Both the position numbers and the translations under genes were made by a program. This document shows positions 42,588 to 55,114 of a DNA stretch of 64,000 bases, piece after piece. The notes under the pieces were generated by a model. It was not told the origin of the DNA. It was given only the letters and a program-made list of their open reading frames with translations, and did no database searches. Where the stretch lies: positions 155,721,293 through 155,785,292 of the forward strand of contig CM043958.1 in the NCBI GenBank assembly GCA_014529385.2, in the 5' to 3' direction. The DNA comes from Adiantum capillus-veneris. Its lineage: Eukaryota > Streptophyta > Polypodiopsida > Polypodiales > Pteridaceae. Numbering within the stretch: the stretch's first letter is position 1; each line of letters starts with the position of its first letter.

Positions 42588-44060
42588 GCTCAGCAGGAGC
42601 TCTTATTCTTCTTCTGTTAGGTCATTTGCAATGTAAGCAGGTCTAGGCTCTTCTCCTAGTTCAGCCAGATCTATCCTTTTAGAGTTTTTAGGTCCTTCGT
42701 AGGACTCTCCCTGTTTCTGTAGTTCCCTAACAGGTTGTCCAACTATGATTTTTCAATCTTGGAGAGTATACTTTTTGTAATGGGATGAAACACTCATTAC
42801 ATCCTTACCATCCTCTTCCGTGGTTTCCATTTCGGTCGTATATATCTCCCTTAGAGATTTTTTCAACTCTTGATATTTCTTTTGCCGCTCGACTCGGGTC
42901 ATGAGTGTTTTCTTATCCTGTGGGTTTGCTTGAGTATCCTTCCTTGTTTTTCTCGATGTTTGAGACATTTTTGAATTTTTGTTTGAAGGATATATATCCG
43001 TGATTTTGTCCTTAACACAATCATTTGCATCTATCTGCATCAGGAATTGTGTTCTACTGGAGACTGATAGCATAGGTCGTGTTTTCACATTTTTGGTGTC
43101 TCTTTTTCATCTATACCATTTTTGTCTTCTCGGTTTTTGGTTTGGAAAGTCAAAAACTTTTCCTCCCATCCTTTTAAGTGTAGCTTAGCTCTCATATGTT
43201 CTTTTTCTAACCCCGAACCTTTTGATGTAGCTGAGTATTCATCTAACTCATCTGTTGCATCTAGTAGAGGTTTGAAAAGACTTGTTGAGCTTTCATCAAG
43301 TCCTTGGGTTCCTCATCTTCGTCTTTAATGTTGAGGATTGAAATCATTTGGATGGGAATTATGCTGTAGCCATCCTCATTGCAAAATTGAGTAGGCATAG
43401 ACGTATTCACACATACATCCATGGTCGCTAAAATTTGAGTCCACTCGAATGGCTCAAACAATTTCTCCAGAAAGGATTCAGGTACATAGGCTTCGTCTGT
43501 GCAGTCCCTTTCTAGAATACATTGTTCTCGTTTTAAACTCTCATTTTTTGAATCTCCACACATCCAAATAGGATTGTATTTGTTTAACCAAGGTGGAAGC
43601 TTAGTTTGAGCCAAAGAGACTGAATCAAACTCTTGTATGGGTGTTTTCAAGACATCCTTATAAGTGTGATCTCTTAGATTTACTCTTGTTATAGATCCCA
43701 CTTGCTTCAAGTACAGATAATTGTTTCCCCAATCTTGAATAATTTGTACTTTAGGCATGAAAGGTCTTCTCAATATGATATTATAATTAAGTTTTTTTCC
43801 AAAGTCTACTATGGCAAAAGTGTGTTGATATTCAATTCCATAGGAATTGACTATCACCTTTTCAAGCAACCCTAATGTCTCTCAATGTGTCCGTCAGCCA
43901 ATTGCAATTTCATTCGAGTTTGTCTATGACTAGTTGTCCCCAAGATTCCCATACTGCTTTAGTGGCTATGGCTATGCCTGCTCCACTAACCAGTATTGCC
44001 ATGGTTTCAATATCATTGTATATCACTAGAAGGGTGGTGTGTCCTTCTTCCCCTTCGTAA
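42588..44060 (-). pseudogene. Element B retropepsin and PR-RT linker
   Basis: The protease reads AILVSGAGIAIATK near 43985-44005, so the catalytic D of DSGA is V. NIILRRPFM (about 43760-43790) corresponds to IILGRPFM in A. The linker toward RT includes IWMCGDSK and LEPFEWTQILATMDVC-type sequence matching A. Confidence 0.8.
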
Positions 44061-44194
44061 TATTCTCCGACTTTGTTCATGAGAACAGATCAAATATTTT
44101 TGTTTTCCATTTCGTTTTTCAAATTTTCCAATTTTTTTGAGATTAACCCCGTTATCCCCACCTTCTCTAGGGTTTTTAGTAGATCATTCCATAA

Positions 44195-45360
44195 TTATGG
44201 TCTGAGTTTTAACAGTTCTCCCAAGGTAAGAGTGCATTGGATGGGTGTAGACATGATTGAATGAATGTTGTCTATTTCTAGGGTCTGTTCAACTCTTTTT
44301 ACTTGAGTGGTTTTACACACGATGGATTCATCTTCGTTAACTCCCAAGTAAGAAGGTAATGTTTTCAAGGTCAATGGTTTCGACATTCCTAAAGCTTCAG
44401 ATCTGCAATCCCCGTACAAGGATTGTACATCCATGTTTACATCAGAAGGTAGGTTATCCAACCAAACTTCCTCTATAGAAGCTGACTTTAGAGTTAAGCT
44501 CCCATCATTGATCTCTCTAAATTTTTCCCATAAGTGTCCTGGCCAGTCTTCCTCTACGAATGGAATTCCATCTAAGGCATCTTTGCTATCCGACACTATA
44601 AGTTATGGTTCTTTTGTTTCACGGTGGGGTTCTGCCACCACGTCAGATTTTTCTTTAGTTTCTCTTACCATAAGCTCCTCAGGTTTTGCGATACTTTCAA
44701 GCTTGGGTTTTTGTTTTTCCAGCATTTCTTGCGTGATTCTTACCAAATTTTGATAAGCTTCCAACTTAGCTACTTCCATGTCTGGAGAAGAATAGTTTTT
44801 CCATTTGTTTTCCATGTTTTGGCCTGCTTTAAGTCCTACTTGGTAGGCTTCCAAGGTGGCGTTAATAGGCTCAAAAATTTTATCAACCAGAATAGATCCT
44901 CCAGATTTCACGGTTGTTGCCTTGATTTCACTTCCAGCTTCTTTCAACTTTTCCTGGAATAGCTTTTTTGCTTTCTTCTCAATTTCAACCCATTGTCTTT
45001 GTTTTCTCATCTCGTATCTTTTACTTCTGCTCCCTTTGATTCTTTGAGAGGAAACTTTTGTATTTTTTGAATCATCAGAGGAGTTGTGTTTCTTTTTCTT
45101 GGCCTGAGCTCTAGTGATTACCTTAATTGGAACAATCAGTTCACTCTCTGATGAGCTACTAGGTATCATTTGGACTATGTTTACTACTGTTTTACCCTTG
45201 TTTAAAGGATTTTTAGGACAATATTTCGTAAAGTGTCTTCCCATTTTGCAACATTGTATGCAATAGGCTTCAACTGGCTTGAGATTTTTGTCAAGCTCTA
45301 GACATTCATTTTTTCAATGATCATCTGCACCACAGTTATGACAGTTTTCTGTTCTTGGCT
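44195..45360 (-). pseudogene. Element B Gag C-terminal region with zinc knuckles and linker
   Basis: Zinc knuckles near 45230-45360: CHNCGADDH then a stop and KNEC (CX2CX4HX4C), followed by CIQCCKMGRHFTKYC. The charged linker 45244-44195 includes VITRAQAKKKK, as VVTRAQAKKT in A. Confidence 0.75.
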
Positions 45361-45742
45361 TAATCATGGATCTTACCATGGAAGGTCTGACACCTTGATT
45401 AGCTACATAATACATTGGTGCAAGCTCTGGTGGAGCATAAGTCACAGTTTCTTCCATTGGTGGTGGATGTGAACTATACCAATCTCCTTATACCATTAAT
45501 GTAGATGGAATAGGCTCTGCATAGGGTGTAACAGGCACTAATGCTTGTTCATCTATGATTCCTTTGAAGTGCATGTACTTTATAGGCATTGCATTATGTC
45601 CTGGGTACGGAGATTGTTGACCCAACATAGGTTGAGGTCTTTCCATACCCATTGGTGGTATTTGAGCTTGGGCCAGATTAGGTTGCTACCTATACATGGG
45701 GTGTCCTTGTGGCCTCATGGGCACGTATTGAACATTCCCTTC

Positions 45743-47497
45743 TTATTTTGGTCTGAAGTAGCACTCGTGGGTCTCATGGTTGGTCCATTTATCCTCAATT
45801 GCACACCATTTTTGTGGCCCAATTGGTTGTCCCTGTTGAGGTATCCCTTGTCCTGGTCCTGTCATAGGTACTTTTTGCATGTTGTTCATCATGTCGTTCA
45901 TCCTTTTGAGCATATCTTCTATGTCTGAAAGTGGTGTTGCAGCAATCGTTCCCACTTGTGCTGGTTTAGTGGACGTTGTTTTCTTGCTTTGATTATCCTT
46001 AGGGACATCTTCTTCGTTAAAAATATCACAATTGTCTCCTAATTCAATAGCATCTGACACACACTCTTCTAGGGTTGAATACTTTTTACTATAGAGTATA
46101 GCATGAAGTTCTTTGTTTAGCCGTCCCTCTAGAAACAAAAATACGAGTCATTCTTCTGCAGGTATCTCTAGCTCTGGGCATCTGGCAATGTATTGTTTCA
46201 TTAGAGTTGCACAATCCCTAACAGACTCACCATGTTTATGTTTAAAGCTGTAGATTTGAGCTACCGTATTATGTTTGATCCCCATTTTGGAACAAGCAGC
46301 TACAAATCCTTGAGCTAATGTGTTCAAGTCCATGATTGACCTTGGTGGAATGTTTTGGAACCATGCCAATGATTTTTCTTCTAATGTCATTCCAAACCCC
46401 TCAAATTGATTTACGTTCTGCTGTTAGCACTTGCTTAAATCTTGCTAAGTGGTCGTATGGATCCCTTGATCCACCGTGTTTTCTGACCCATTTCTGGAAA
46501 TCAGCTGGTCTGACGCGTCTGTTTGGTTCAACTCCCGGTCTCCTGGCAGTTGGTCCTGTTTCGGGTCCTTCAAACCAGTCTGTTAGAAATAGTGACTCAT
46601 GTAGCCTTGGATTGGCCTTAGTGTCACCCAATTTTCTACGTGATGAGGTGGTTTCTGGTTTCTTAACATTACTCTCAGATGATCTCTCATGGTGTTCATC
46701 TCTTGGAATTGTTTCTGGTCCTTGTCCCAATATCCAATACCTTATGGAATACCCTTGGTATTTGATTTATTCTACCTCTTCAGGAGTCATCATAACAAAG
46801 TTGATGTTATAACAATCCCTAAACAGGTAGGTTGGTAGGTGTGATGATCCTTTATCTTTGATCTTGAAGGTATAGATGATCTTCATGGCCTTAGTTATCC
46901 TGGTTTGGAATGCAAAGTCCACAAAAGATCTTTTATGTTTCTATCTTCCCAACAATAGACTCCAATCTTAGGATTATCCATACTAAGCCGTTTCAAAGGC
47001 TTCAAATCTACTTGATCATAGCCCTCGAGTTCTAAAGTTGGTGGTCCTTCTTTTGCTGATATATCTAGGATTATGGTGTTTACTTCTAACCCCCATTTGT
47101 CTATCACATCAGGGTTTTCGACCTGTACATACTAAGTTCCGTTTCTGTCCATGTACATGTTTCCTTGTTTGTTTGCCCTAATCTCTTCTTCGAACTCAAT
47201 ACCATGGTCATCAATGTGAATAGCATACTCCTTGTTAGGATCCAAGTAAACGTGGGCTCCATGGCGGTTAGTCTTGTAAAAAGAGAGTATATGCTCATAG
47301 CGCATTGTCGTTCCGATTTTTGAGTGAGTCGAGTAAGAAGAAATTTTAGATGTTGAATCTGAAAAAGTGTCTGAGACTTATTCAAGAATTGTGTGCAAGG
47401 AATTGCCTTGATTCACGCTTTCTTCGGTGGATACTCTACTGGAGGTTTCTCCAAGTATGCCATGATTTCCTAGTACCTAACCAGATCTAAGGTTCAT
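45743..47497 (-). pseudogene. Element B Gag, N-terminal and capsid parts
   Basis: The start MNLRSG at 47497 matches element A. The N-terminal extension holds NPDVIDKWGLE (A: NPNIVDKWGL). Capsid pieces: HGGSRDPYDHLARFKQVL (46730-46401), LAWFQNIPPRS and KHNTVAQIYSFKH (46390-46148), LNKELHAILYSKK (46138-45743). Breaks between each piece. Confidence 0.85.
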
Positions 47498-47901
47498 ATA
47501 GACTTATGAAGCCCTGGATAGAGTACTCACCTCTGGATTGACTTGTCATTAATTTCTACTTGATACGATTGCAATTTTCTGTCAAGCCACTGATTCCTCG
47601 TTTGCAACCTGATTCCTGTATAAATTTGATCAAGTTAGTTATTCTTCTATAAAGACCATAGAGTTTTTGCTAACTCTCATGATTGGTCTATGTGTATCAC
47701 TTCAAATAGCTATGGGAGTCAAACTAACTTTCAGATTCGACTTCAGCAAAAAATCAAAGGTTTAGTCTGCAACCTGGAAACTGAGTGAACATGTACCAAT
47801 TTGAATCCGATTGAACCCATAATTTCCCGGTGGCTTAATATTATGTTGGTTTAACACTTTACAAGTTCAAAAGTCAAAACTGATGTCTCTAGGTAGCAGT
47901 A

Positions 47902-48905
47902 GTAAATAATCACGATTGTAGTTTACTTTTGCTAGTTTTTTGCACTTCTTGGATTGGTTTAGCAAGTGTACAACCTGTTAAAGTCCTTGGATAAGTTTGG
48001 ACAAAATCTGATCAAGTTTATCAACTGTTTTGTGTCCACAGACTTTAATTTCAAGAATCTGGCTTAAGTTTCACTTTTGTGATCCAAATTTTACCAAAAT
48101 TGATTTGTGAGGTCTACTTGATATGCTTGACCTTGTGGTATACTCAGATGCGCAAAATTCTCAAGTTTTGAAGCAAATATAAATAATCGCGATTATTTAC
48201 TTCAGCTATATTTTTGCAAGTTTTTGTCCCAACTTTGACACAGATCTGGTAAGCACCTCAAGTTAAGGTCACTAGCCAAGTTTCATCAAGTTTGGACAAT
48301 TTTTGGTCAAATTGTCATCAATTTTCTGTCCGCATACTAACTTTGCAAATTTAGCCACAATTTTCACTGTAGTGATCCAAATCTTACCAAATTTGGTTTG
48401 TGGGCTTATTACAACATGTTAAAACTAGTGCTATGCTGACTTGGTCCAAAAAGTTGAAAAACGGGACAGATGTGAATAATCACAATTATTTACAACTGTC
48501 AATTTTTTGCATCTTTTTGGTCAACTGAGCATGTACACAGGTTTATCACATCAATATAAGCCTATGAATCAATTTTCAACAAGTTTGGACAAATTTTTTC
48601 CCAATTTACACTCAAGATTCAAAAAGTTAGTACAAACTCTAGTTTTTACCCAGTTTTTTGCCAGTTTGGTGATCCAATCTTTTGGGCCTTTTTAAAAGTT
48701 GTTTGTACACATGCAATGAGTCAATGGTATGAACCTTGGTCAATTTGGAGCAGAAAGTTAATAATCACGATTATTAACTTCAGGCTTGAAATGAACACTT
48801 TTTTGCAGTTTTTTCAAAGATAGTCTCTACATGAGGTATTTTAAGCCTATGAATCAAGTCAAAACTTAATTTGGCCTAAAATGTCAAGAAAAAGTAAATA
48901 ATCTG
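47902..48905. repeat. Element B leader palindrome array
   Basis: Copies at 47902-47926 (three bases inserted in the right arm), 48179-48200 (perfect for the inner 20 bp), 48472-48493 (centre CACA), 48757-48778 (arms GTTAATAATC and GATTATTAAC, centre CACG) and a half-site at 48894-48905. Start distances 277, 293, 285 and 137 bp. Confidence 0.9.
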
Positions 48906-49452
48906 AGTTTTGGAAAACTCTTGAAATTTTTACCTCGAAGTGTCTTTGAGCTTACCAACTGGTTCAGACAACTTTTAAGCTTACTCTCCTGTCGGATTGA
49001 GTGATTTCGAGTCTTTTCGTGCTATTTCTAGCCGTAGACCTAAAATTTTGCAACTTCCAATAACAACTCACACTTGATTCTTTGAGAGAGATCAATGTTC
49101 TAAAATCCACCTCGGATCCTACTTACCCTACTCCTAGATTCTCATGCAATGGGGTTGTGGAAAGTGTCCACAAACACTCATTTTCTTGTCTTTTATGGTT
49201 TTTTGAGCATTGATCTTAAGACTTGTTTCGTCTACCAATCATCCTCAAAATCCTAATCTATTTCTACAATCCTACAATCCTAAAGGAATTCAGCAAGTAC
49301 GATTACTTCCAAGCTACCTCTACACAGCAAAAGACAACAATCTTAAGCTATGCGGTTTCTAAAAGAAAGTTTTGAACTCTAGGTAAACCTAGAGGAAGTT
49401 AAAGAATAACTTCACAAGACGCTCGTGTTTTTCCCTAGTTTAGATCTCTTCA
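48906..49452. other. Element B leader, PBS-proximal part
   Basis: Non-coding; no repeat or signal recognised. Confidence 0.4.
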
Positions 49453-49472
49453 ATCCTCATAGCGGTGCCAAA
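49453..49472 (-). other. Primer-binding site of element B
   Basis: Minus strand TTTGGCACCGCTATGAGG beside the LTR, a variant of the sites in elements A and C. Confidence 0.75.
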
Positions 49473-50377
49473 TGTGGGATGCATGTCTAACCTCACCATC
49501 CTATCTTATTGCAGTATTAGCGAGAACCACGATTAATTTGTCAATCCATGGGATGAAGCTGACTCAACTAGTGCAGAGAGGCTAGGAGAGGTTGTCAATC
49601 TCTCAGAAGACAACTAACAACTCGCATCTAACTCAAGCTACACTCAAGTGATTGAAATCACCAAAAGTCAATCGCTCATCGGCAAACAAATCACATCCGT
49701 TACAACATCAAATGACATCCAAACGTAACGAAACTTCTAGGACATGTTTATAAGACCTAAGCACACATGCTATGGTCTCAAACCCCACTTTAGGTCAAGT
49801 TCCAAAATCGAGATTATTAACAGTAGTTAATTTTTGACCTAGTAGTTTTTGAGCGAGAATGCATCTAAATGCTTAGCAATGATGCCCGAATACCCTGCCT
49901 ATGCTTAGTTTTTATTTAAAAGTGTAAATTCCTAGTTATGATGAAATTAGGCCACGGGTCGGCGACACCAAAAGCTACGAATTACTGTGAACTGCTTATG
50001 TCAATGCGTAGAGCTCTTACCTGCGGTTGTAATGCAACAAATGCAATTGCAATGTGACAACCGGGGAGGGAGTAGGAAGCACATGAAGGAGAGGAGTGAG
50101 AACCGTTAGCTCACCCTGTGTATTTTATTATCCAAAACTTACAAAAATTGGCTTTTATACCTTAGCCAAGGTTTTTGGTGGTCAAAACTAATAATCTGGG
50201 AGTTCTACCAAAGATGGGTAATGGCAGGCTGATACAATCTGGAAGCTTGTAGCCCTGGCTCATTAATTACAGAGTTTATCCGATAAAATAGGAGTTACAA
50301 TATTCTCGATTTATCAAAATAATAAGTGTTCTACAAAGAGAACTCCGAATGGTATCTGTGTTAGCTTGCTGCTAACA
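49473..50377 (-). repeat. 5' LTR of element B
   Basis: 905 bp, plus strand TGTGGGATGCATG ... GCTAACA. Minus-strand TATA box GGTATAAAAGC at 50161-50151. Palindrome trace AAATCGAGATTATTAAC at 49806-49822. The outer end is a hairpin: TGTTAGC, five bases, GCTAACA (50359-50377). By eye about 16 differences from the 3' LTR in the first 235 bp, mostly transitions. Confidence 0.93.
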
Positions 50378-50382
50378 TCCAC

Positions 50383-50953
50383 TCAAGGTACATAGGTGAA
50401 AGAAAAAAAGAGTGTCTAATGCATATGTCCAATGGTGGGACTCTCTATATATGCATACACCAAAATGCATGGAAAACAATATGCTGTGCCAGAAAGATTT
50501 TGAGGGGTTTTTCAGAAAGATGGTGTAGGTATAAAAGCATATGACATGGCTTTGCAAGTTGGCACCCCTTTAAAAATGGTTTTCATTGTCTAGGATATAT
50601 GCTCTCATCTTACTGTGCACTATGCATGAGTGTTGGACTCTATGACACTCCACCAATTGTAAGTTAATAGATGTAGACTCTTATGCTCATCTCATCCAGC
50701 ATGAGCAACATGACTTAGATATGCTGAACTCTTCCAGCTTGAGTGTAAGCCTAATAACTACGACTCTTAGCATAGATTTTATTACGACTTGAAGCTTTGG
50801 GACTAATGTTTTGCTTATTTTATGGCTCATCATATCGACTTTGACTATGTCAAAGAGTATTTTTTTCACTCTCGCAACTTGAATTTTTACATTCTTGTGC
50901 TTACTACAAACATTTCTTCAGGTAAAAGTAAGCTTGAATCCTCAAAAAGAGGA
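50383..50953 (-). other. Element C internal sequence beside element B
   Basis: No supported coding sequence. It continues across the element B insertion to 31840. Confidence 0.4.
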
Positions 50954-51539
50954 TTAATGAAGGACCAAGTTGGCATTGAAGGTTTCTTTTGCCATACCTA
51001 TTTTATCTTCTTTGAATCGCATTTGCTTTGGTTGGGTTTTCCTTCTTTGACTGTGAAGACTCCATTGTTTGTGTGATTCTCCAATTCCTTGAGAGTTGTG
51101 GTAGACTTCAGCATCTTTTGATGTTGTTTTGTTGTATACCTGCTTCTTAGATTGATACCTAATGGGCCTTATTTCTTGGGAGGGTCTTGATGTTACTTCA
51201 TATGCTCTAACCTGCGGTTTTGGTATCCATATCTGTCTGTTATCTCTATAGTACTCATGTTCTTTTAAGCTCCATTGTGATGCTATCCATCCCATGTGTT
51301 TGTATTTCTGTGCTGATTTCCCATCCTTAATCCAAACCGGATCATTGACTTTGACTAAACTTCTTGGAACAAACACTGTTTGACTTTCCTTTTCTTTCTT
51401 GAGTACTTTGTTTGATATACCTTTGGTTTGTTGTGTGTCGCCTTAGAGGTTGCAATTGGGTCAGCAATTCACTTGAAGTTTTGAAAGCCTTACTTGCTTG
51501 AATAAGTTGATCCATGAGGGTTCTTTGATGTAGAGGCAT
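50954..51539 (-). pseudogene. Element C W-K repeat tail
   Basis: Pieces 51539-51342 and 51376-50954 contain NDPVWIKDGK, SQWSLKE and RQIWIPKPQ, the same W-x-x-K motif as the tail after the integrase in element A (KQIWIPK). Function unknown. Confidence 0.6.
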
Positions 51540-51699
51540 ATGTTGTCACACCTTTTGTGCTAATCAGTGGAAGGTCCACTTTGGCTTTACCTTTTTCTGC
51601 AAGATTTGTCTTTGATTCTTGTGACTTCTGCAAGTTTGAATCTAGCATTAACGGTACCTGTATCTTTTGCTTGCTATCTCTTGGAAAGTGGAGTAGTAG

Positions 51700-52144
51700 T
51701 GGTGTATCTTCTTATAGGCCTTGTGTTGGTCTAACCACTGATGTCCAAGGATGACATCTGCATGCATGTTTTTTGAAGACTTTACTTGAAACTTTACCTA
51801 CTCTTCATGCTTCTGGATGCTAAGAATAGCAACCATGTCTTCTTGACCTGTATGCATACCTAGCATTGTTTTGCTATCATTCTTTAATGGAGTGATCTGG
51901 AGGATCCTTTGGATGTTGAACTCTGCAATCATATTGCACTCTACTTTTTTATCCAATAGGGCATTGCATCTAAACTTGCTCCATTTACACTACTGAGGAC
52001 TATAGCTATTCTCATTGGAGGTGCTCTTGAAGATTTATGTCCTACTTTTTTCATGGTCTCATCTTGATCTAAATGTGTCTCTATGGAGGGTGGCTTGAGA
52101 CTCTCTTTTCCAATTTGACTTTCATTAGCTGATGTAGCTGGCAA
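51700..52144 (-). pseudogene. Element C second retropepsin-like domain
   Basis: Across two frames: RCNALLDKKVECNMIAEF at the place of ALLDSGAQANLLS in A (D kept, S-G-A lost) and ADVILGHQWLDQHKAYK at the second landmark (A: GQPWQKQYNAMIDW). Order and spacing match the other elements. Confidence 0.6.
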
Positions 52145-52469
52145 TGTATGGATCTTTGGAATTCATATTGCTTCTTGGGTGTCTGCAATTTTGAACTTCT
52201 TTACTTCTTGTCTTGGTGGCATTCTCTGTTTAATAGCTATCGTGGTTGCTCTGTTTGATCTACACTTGCTATTGCCTGATTTGCTTTAAGCTCTTCTGAA
52301 GTTCTGTTCGATGGAGATGAATCATCTTCAATAAGATCTACTTTGATATCAATCTCCATTTTAACTATGCTTGAGGACTTTGTACTGTCGTCGGAGGGTG
52401 ACCAGTCTTGGTCTTCATTCTTTGTTGTCTATGATGACTCCGTCATGTTTGAACTCCGTATCTCTAGCA

Positions 52470-52882
52470 TCTTCTAGGCCATTGGCACTCCCAATATGAT
52501 GTCATCTGGTACATCTTTTTTTTGTTACAACATGAAATTAAGCTACGATGATGTGTGGATCTATTTGAATGGCGGTGGATATGATTCCCTAGCATTTTGA
52601 TTCTTTGTCTCCAGATATTCTCACAAATCCAGGAGCATCTTGTAGCTGTGGTTGGCCACATCTTTTCTAAGTGCAAAAAGACGTGAGGTTCTTGTCTAGC
52701 TGAAAATCTAGCTTTACTTCACTTGACAGCTTTTTTTCTTCGTGTTCACCAATAATGTTGCACTTGATCTTCTCGAGATTTATTTCTAAAATGACTAACT
52801 TTGTTGTGGTTGTGTCCTTTGGTTGAGCTTTATCGGCATTTTTTTTGCTTTGACCACCTGCTTCCATCAATGTTGACTCCAT
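52470..52882 (-). pseudogene. Element C first retropepsin-like domain
   Basis: Reads DDIILGVPMA near 52474-52510 (A: YDIILGRPFM) with an upstream strand region across a frameshift. No D-S/T-G motif is found at the expected place. Only about 330 bp separate it from the second protease-like domain; in A and B the RT, RNase H and integrase lie between the two. Confidence 0.5.
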
Positions 52883-53126
52883 TGTCTACCTACATCTGAG
52901 TAGCCTTTGATCTTAGAACATCCAGTGTACTGTCCCATAGAATCTATCTCTTTGAAGGAGATTTTGGTGGTGAACTTTTTTTATCCTTCTGGACTTTAGC
53001 TTTCACTAATTTTGCCTTTTTTGTCACCTGTTTTGGTAGCTTGAGGCTTTGCATCATCTTCAGATGGTCTTTGACTTCAGTCTTACCATCCATAGGGGTT
53101 TGTACAAGGTCGTGATCTTGCTGATA

Positions 53127-53256
53127 TTTGTTACCATGTGCATCTCAATATGCATATGTAAGCTTGGTCACATGTAACTATTTGAACACTGTTTGTTACC
53201 ATGTGCATCTTGATATGCATATGTGAGCTTGGTCACATGTAACTATTTGAACACTA
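53127..53256. repeat. 65-bp direct tandem duplication in element C
   Basis: 53127-53191 and 53192-53256 differ at three or four bases. Confidence 0.9.
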
Positions 53257-53568
53257 TTCGATTTGTCTTTTTTGACACTGGCTTGTGGAGATCAATTGAA
53301 ACTTTTGTCCCTGATGATCTTCATAGAGGCATTTATCTGTAGACTCTGGGTCAATTGGAAACTTCCAACAATCATATCTTTCAATGTTTTCCGCTTTGAA
53401 GGGATCTGTTGGCTAGAAGTTCTAGGGCTTCTAACTGACATTGGTTCCTAGTACATGAGCAAATTTTGATGAATTTATAGCTCCCCCCTTCCTAGGGTGA
53501 TCAATGTAGCCTGCTTCATTATGAGAGTTCAAAACTGTTTGGCTCTGGTGTAGTCTCACCTTTTGGGA

Positions 53569-55114
53569 CTATGAAGGGACACTCTGGGTAGCATTGTTGA
53601 TGTTTGACATCTGTAAACCTTCTGCATATTTTCCTATGTATCTTTGTGAAACATGACAAATTATTCCCCAAGTCAAGCTGTAGATAGCATTATGTTTGCC
53701 CTGATATTGTCTATCCCATGGGTCTCCTATGATATGAGCTTCTGTGGTTTCAGAAACCAAGGCATCATAGATTTTAGACTCTTGTCTATATCTACATCTG
53801 TTTTGATCAAAGTATATGCTCGTTTGGTCACAACGTCGAAGCTTGAGTTTGGCTGTGAAGAGATTTTTGGGTTCACTCGGATAATATCCTTTAGCTCTAG
53901 AGAGGATGGGCAATAATAGTTTCTATCCTCTGAAATGAACCATCCTTTCTAATCTATCACTCGACGCACTTTTATGAGCTGGGATGTCGGCCATTCAAAC
54001 ACTGGTTGATCCTTTTTGTACAATTGCCCTTTCTTGTATACATAGTGTGCATATGAATTATGTTTTCCATATAAAGCTAACATCATTCGCTTTGATGTGT
54101 CCCTTAGACTCATGACTGATTGCACACTTGTGGCAATGGATGTAGAATCATTTGCAAACCTAACCGTCTTTTCAACATTTGGTGATATCTGGACACCTTG
54201 ACCAAATTCACGCAGGAGTTTGTTGTTCAAAGAATCAATTTTAAGCTTCTCAGGTGCATGTGCATTTTTATGATGATTTTCAACTTGCAATGCTTTTACT
54301 GGTGCTTCTAACGATAATGCAAAATCATCTAATTGCATTAAAATTGACGAGTTAGATTCACTTACCTTGAGATTTGCATTTTCAATTTTCTCCATGCTTT
54401 TCTTAGCAGTTGATATGTCCCTGTTGTCTGGATTTCTTGGATAGTCTTTAGAACAATGTCCACTTTTTATTCCACAATCTGAGCAATATGCCATGACTGG
54501 TGGTATTTCATCTGGCTTTGTCATATAAAGCTCTTGCAGAGGGGTTTTTGCTTCTATGCCGGCCAATTTGTCAACTTCTTCTTTAAGAACACTGAGCATC
54601 ACGCTATAGACTACTCCCTCTTGACCTTTATACTATCTTTGACTCGGTTCTCTAATTAGATTGGCTTCAATTGGCTGATCTGTTGGATCTTCCATTACTG
54701 GCTCTCGAATGTAGATTTGACCAATGTAATCCATGTAGAACGATCCTGATTGCATATGCACTAAATGGATGCTTTGCTCGCTTGTGCACATTTCTAGATA
54801 ACCACTTGGATCCATCTTTTGCACTTCTATCTGCACCTCGTCTTTGAGCTTGCAATACCTGGCTCCGTTGAAGTCTGTGAACATCTGGGAGTTCTCTGAA
54901 TCTGGCTTCACTCTGATCGATAGGATCGTGGCTCCTGTGTTTCTTTTGCTGCTCATCAAGTATCTATGGCCTTTTGAATCTGCATATAAAAATTTATCTC
55001 CATTGTAGCCATATAGTTGTAGAAGCCTCTCTTTTGCACTTGTGCATGTGTTGCTACTGCTATTGGTTGGCCTTGGTTCTCGTGCATTTGGACTCTTGGT
55101 TGACTTGACTCCAT
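53569..55114 (-). pseudogene. Element C Gag-type N-terminal region and zinc-knuckle remnant
   Basis: Possible ATG at 55114, frameshift near 55020, then YGYNGDKFLYADSKGHRYL (about 54950-55020), matching SYSGDRYLDDEGTMYL in element A. A cysteine cluster CSDCGIKSGHC (about 54450-54480) is a knuckle remnant. A second domain copy 54070-53570 has YVYKKGQLYKKD, KVRR, RVNP and CRYRQES, similar to element E. No capsid-type domain like that of A (GGSGDPY) was found. Confidence 0.6.

Larger units (their letters stand above)
31846..50377 (-). mobile_element. Element B: 18.5-kb Ty3/gypsy retrotransposon nested in element C
   Basis: Complete structure on the minus strand: 5' LTR, PBS, leader with palindromes, gag-PR-RT-RNase H-IN, second protease-like domain, interval with palindromes, ORF3, PPT, 3' LTR. 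Same order as element A and clearly homologous in protein throughout, but with many frameshifts and stops, so a dead copy of a sister family. Its palindrome differs in sequence from that of A. Confidence 0.93.
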
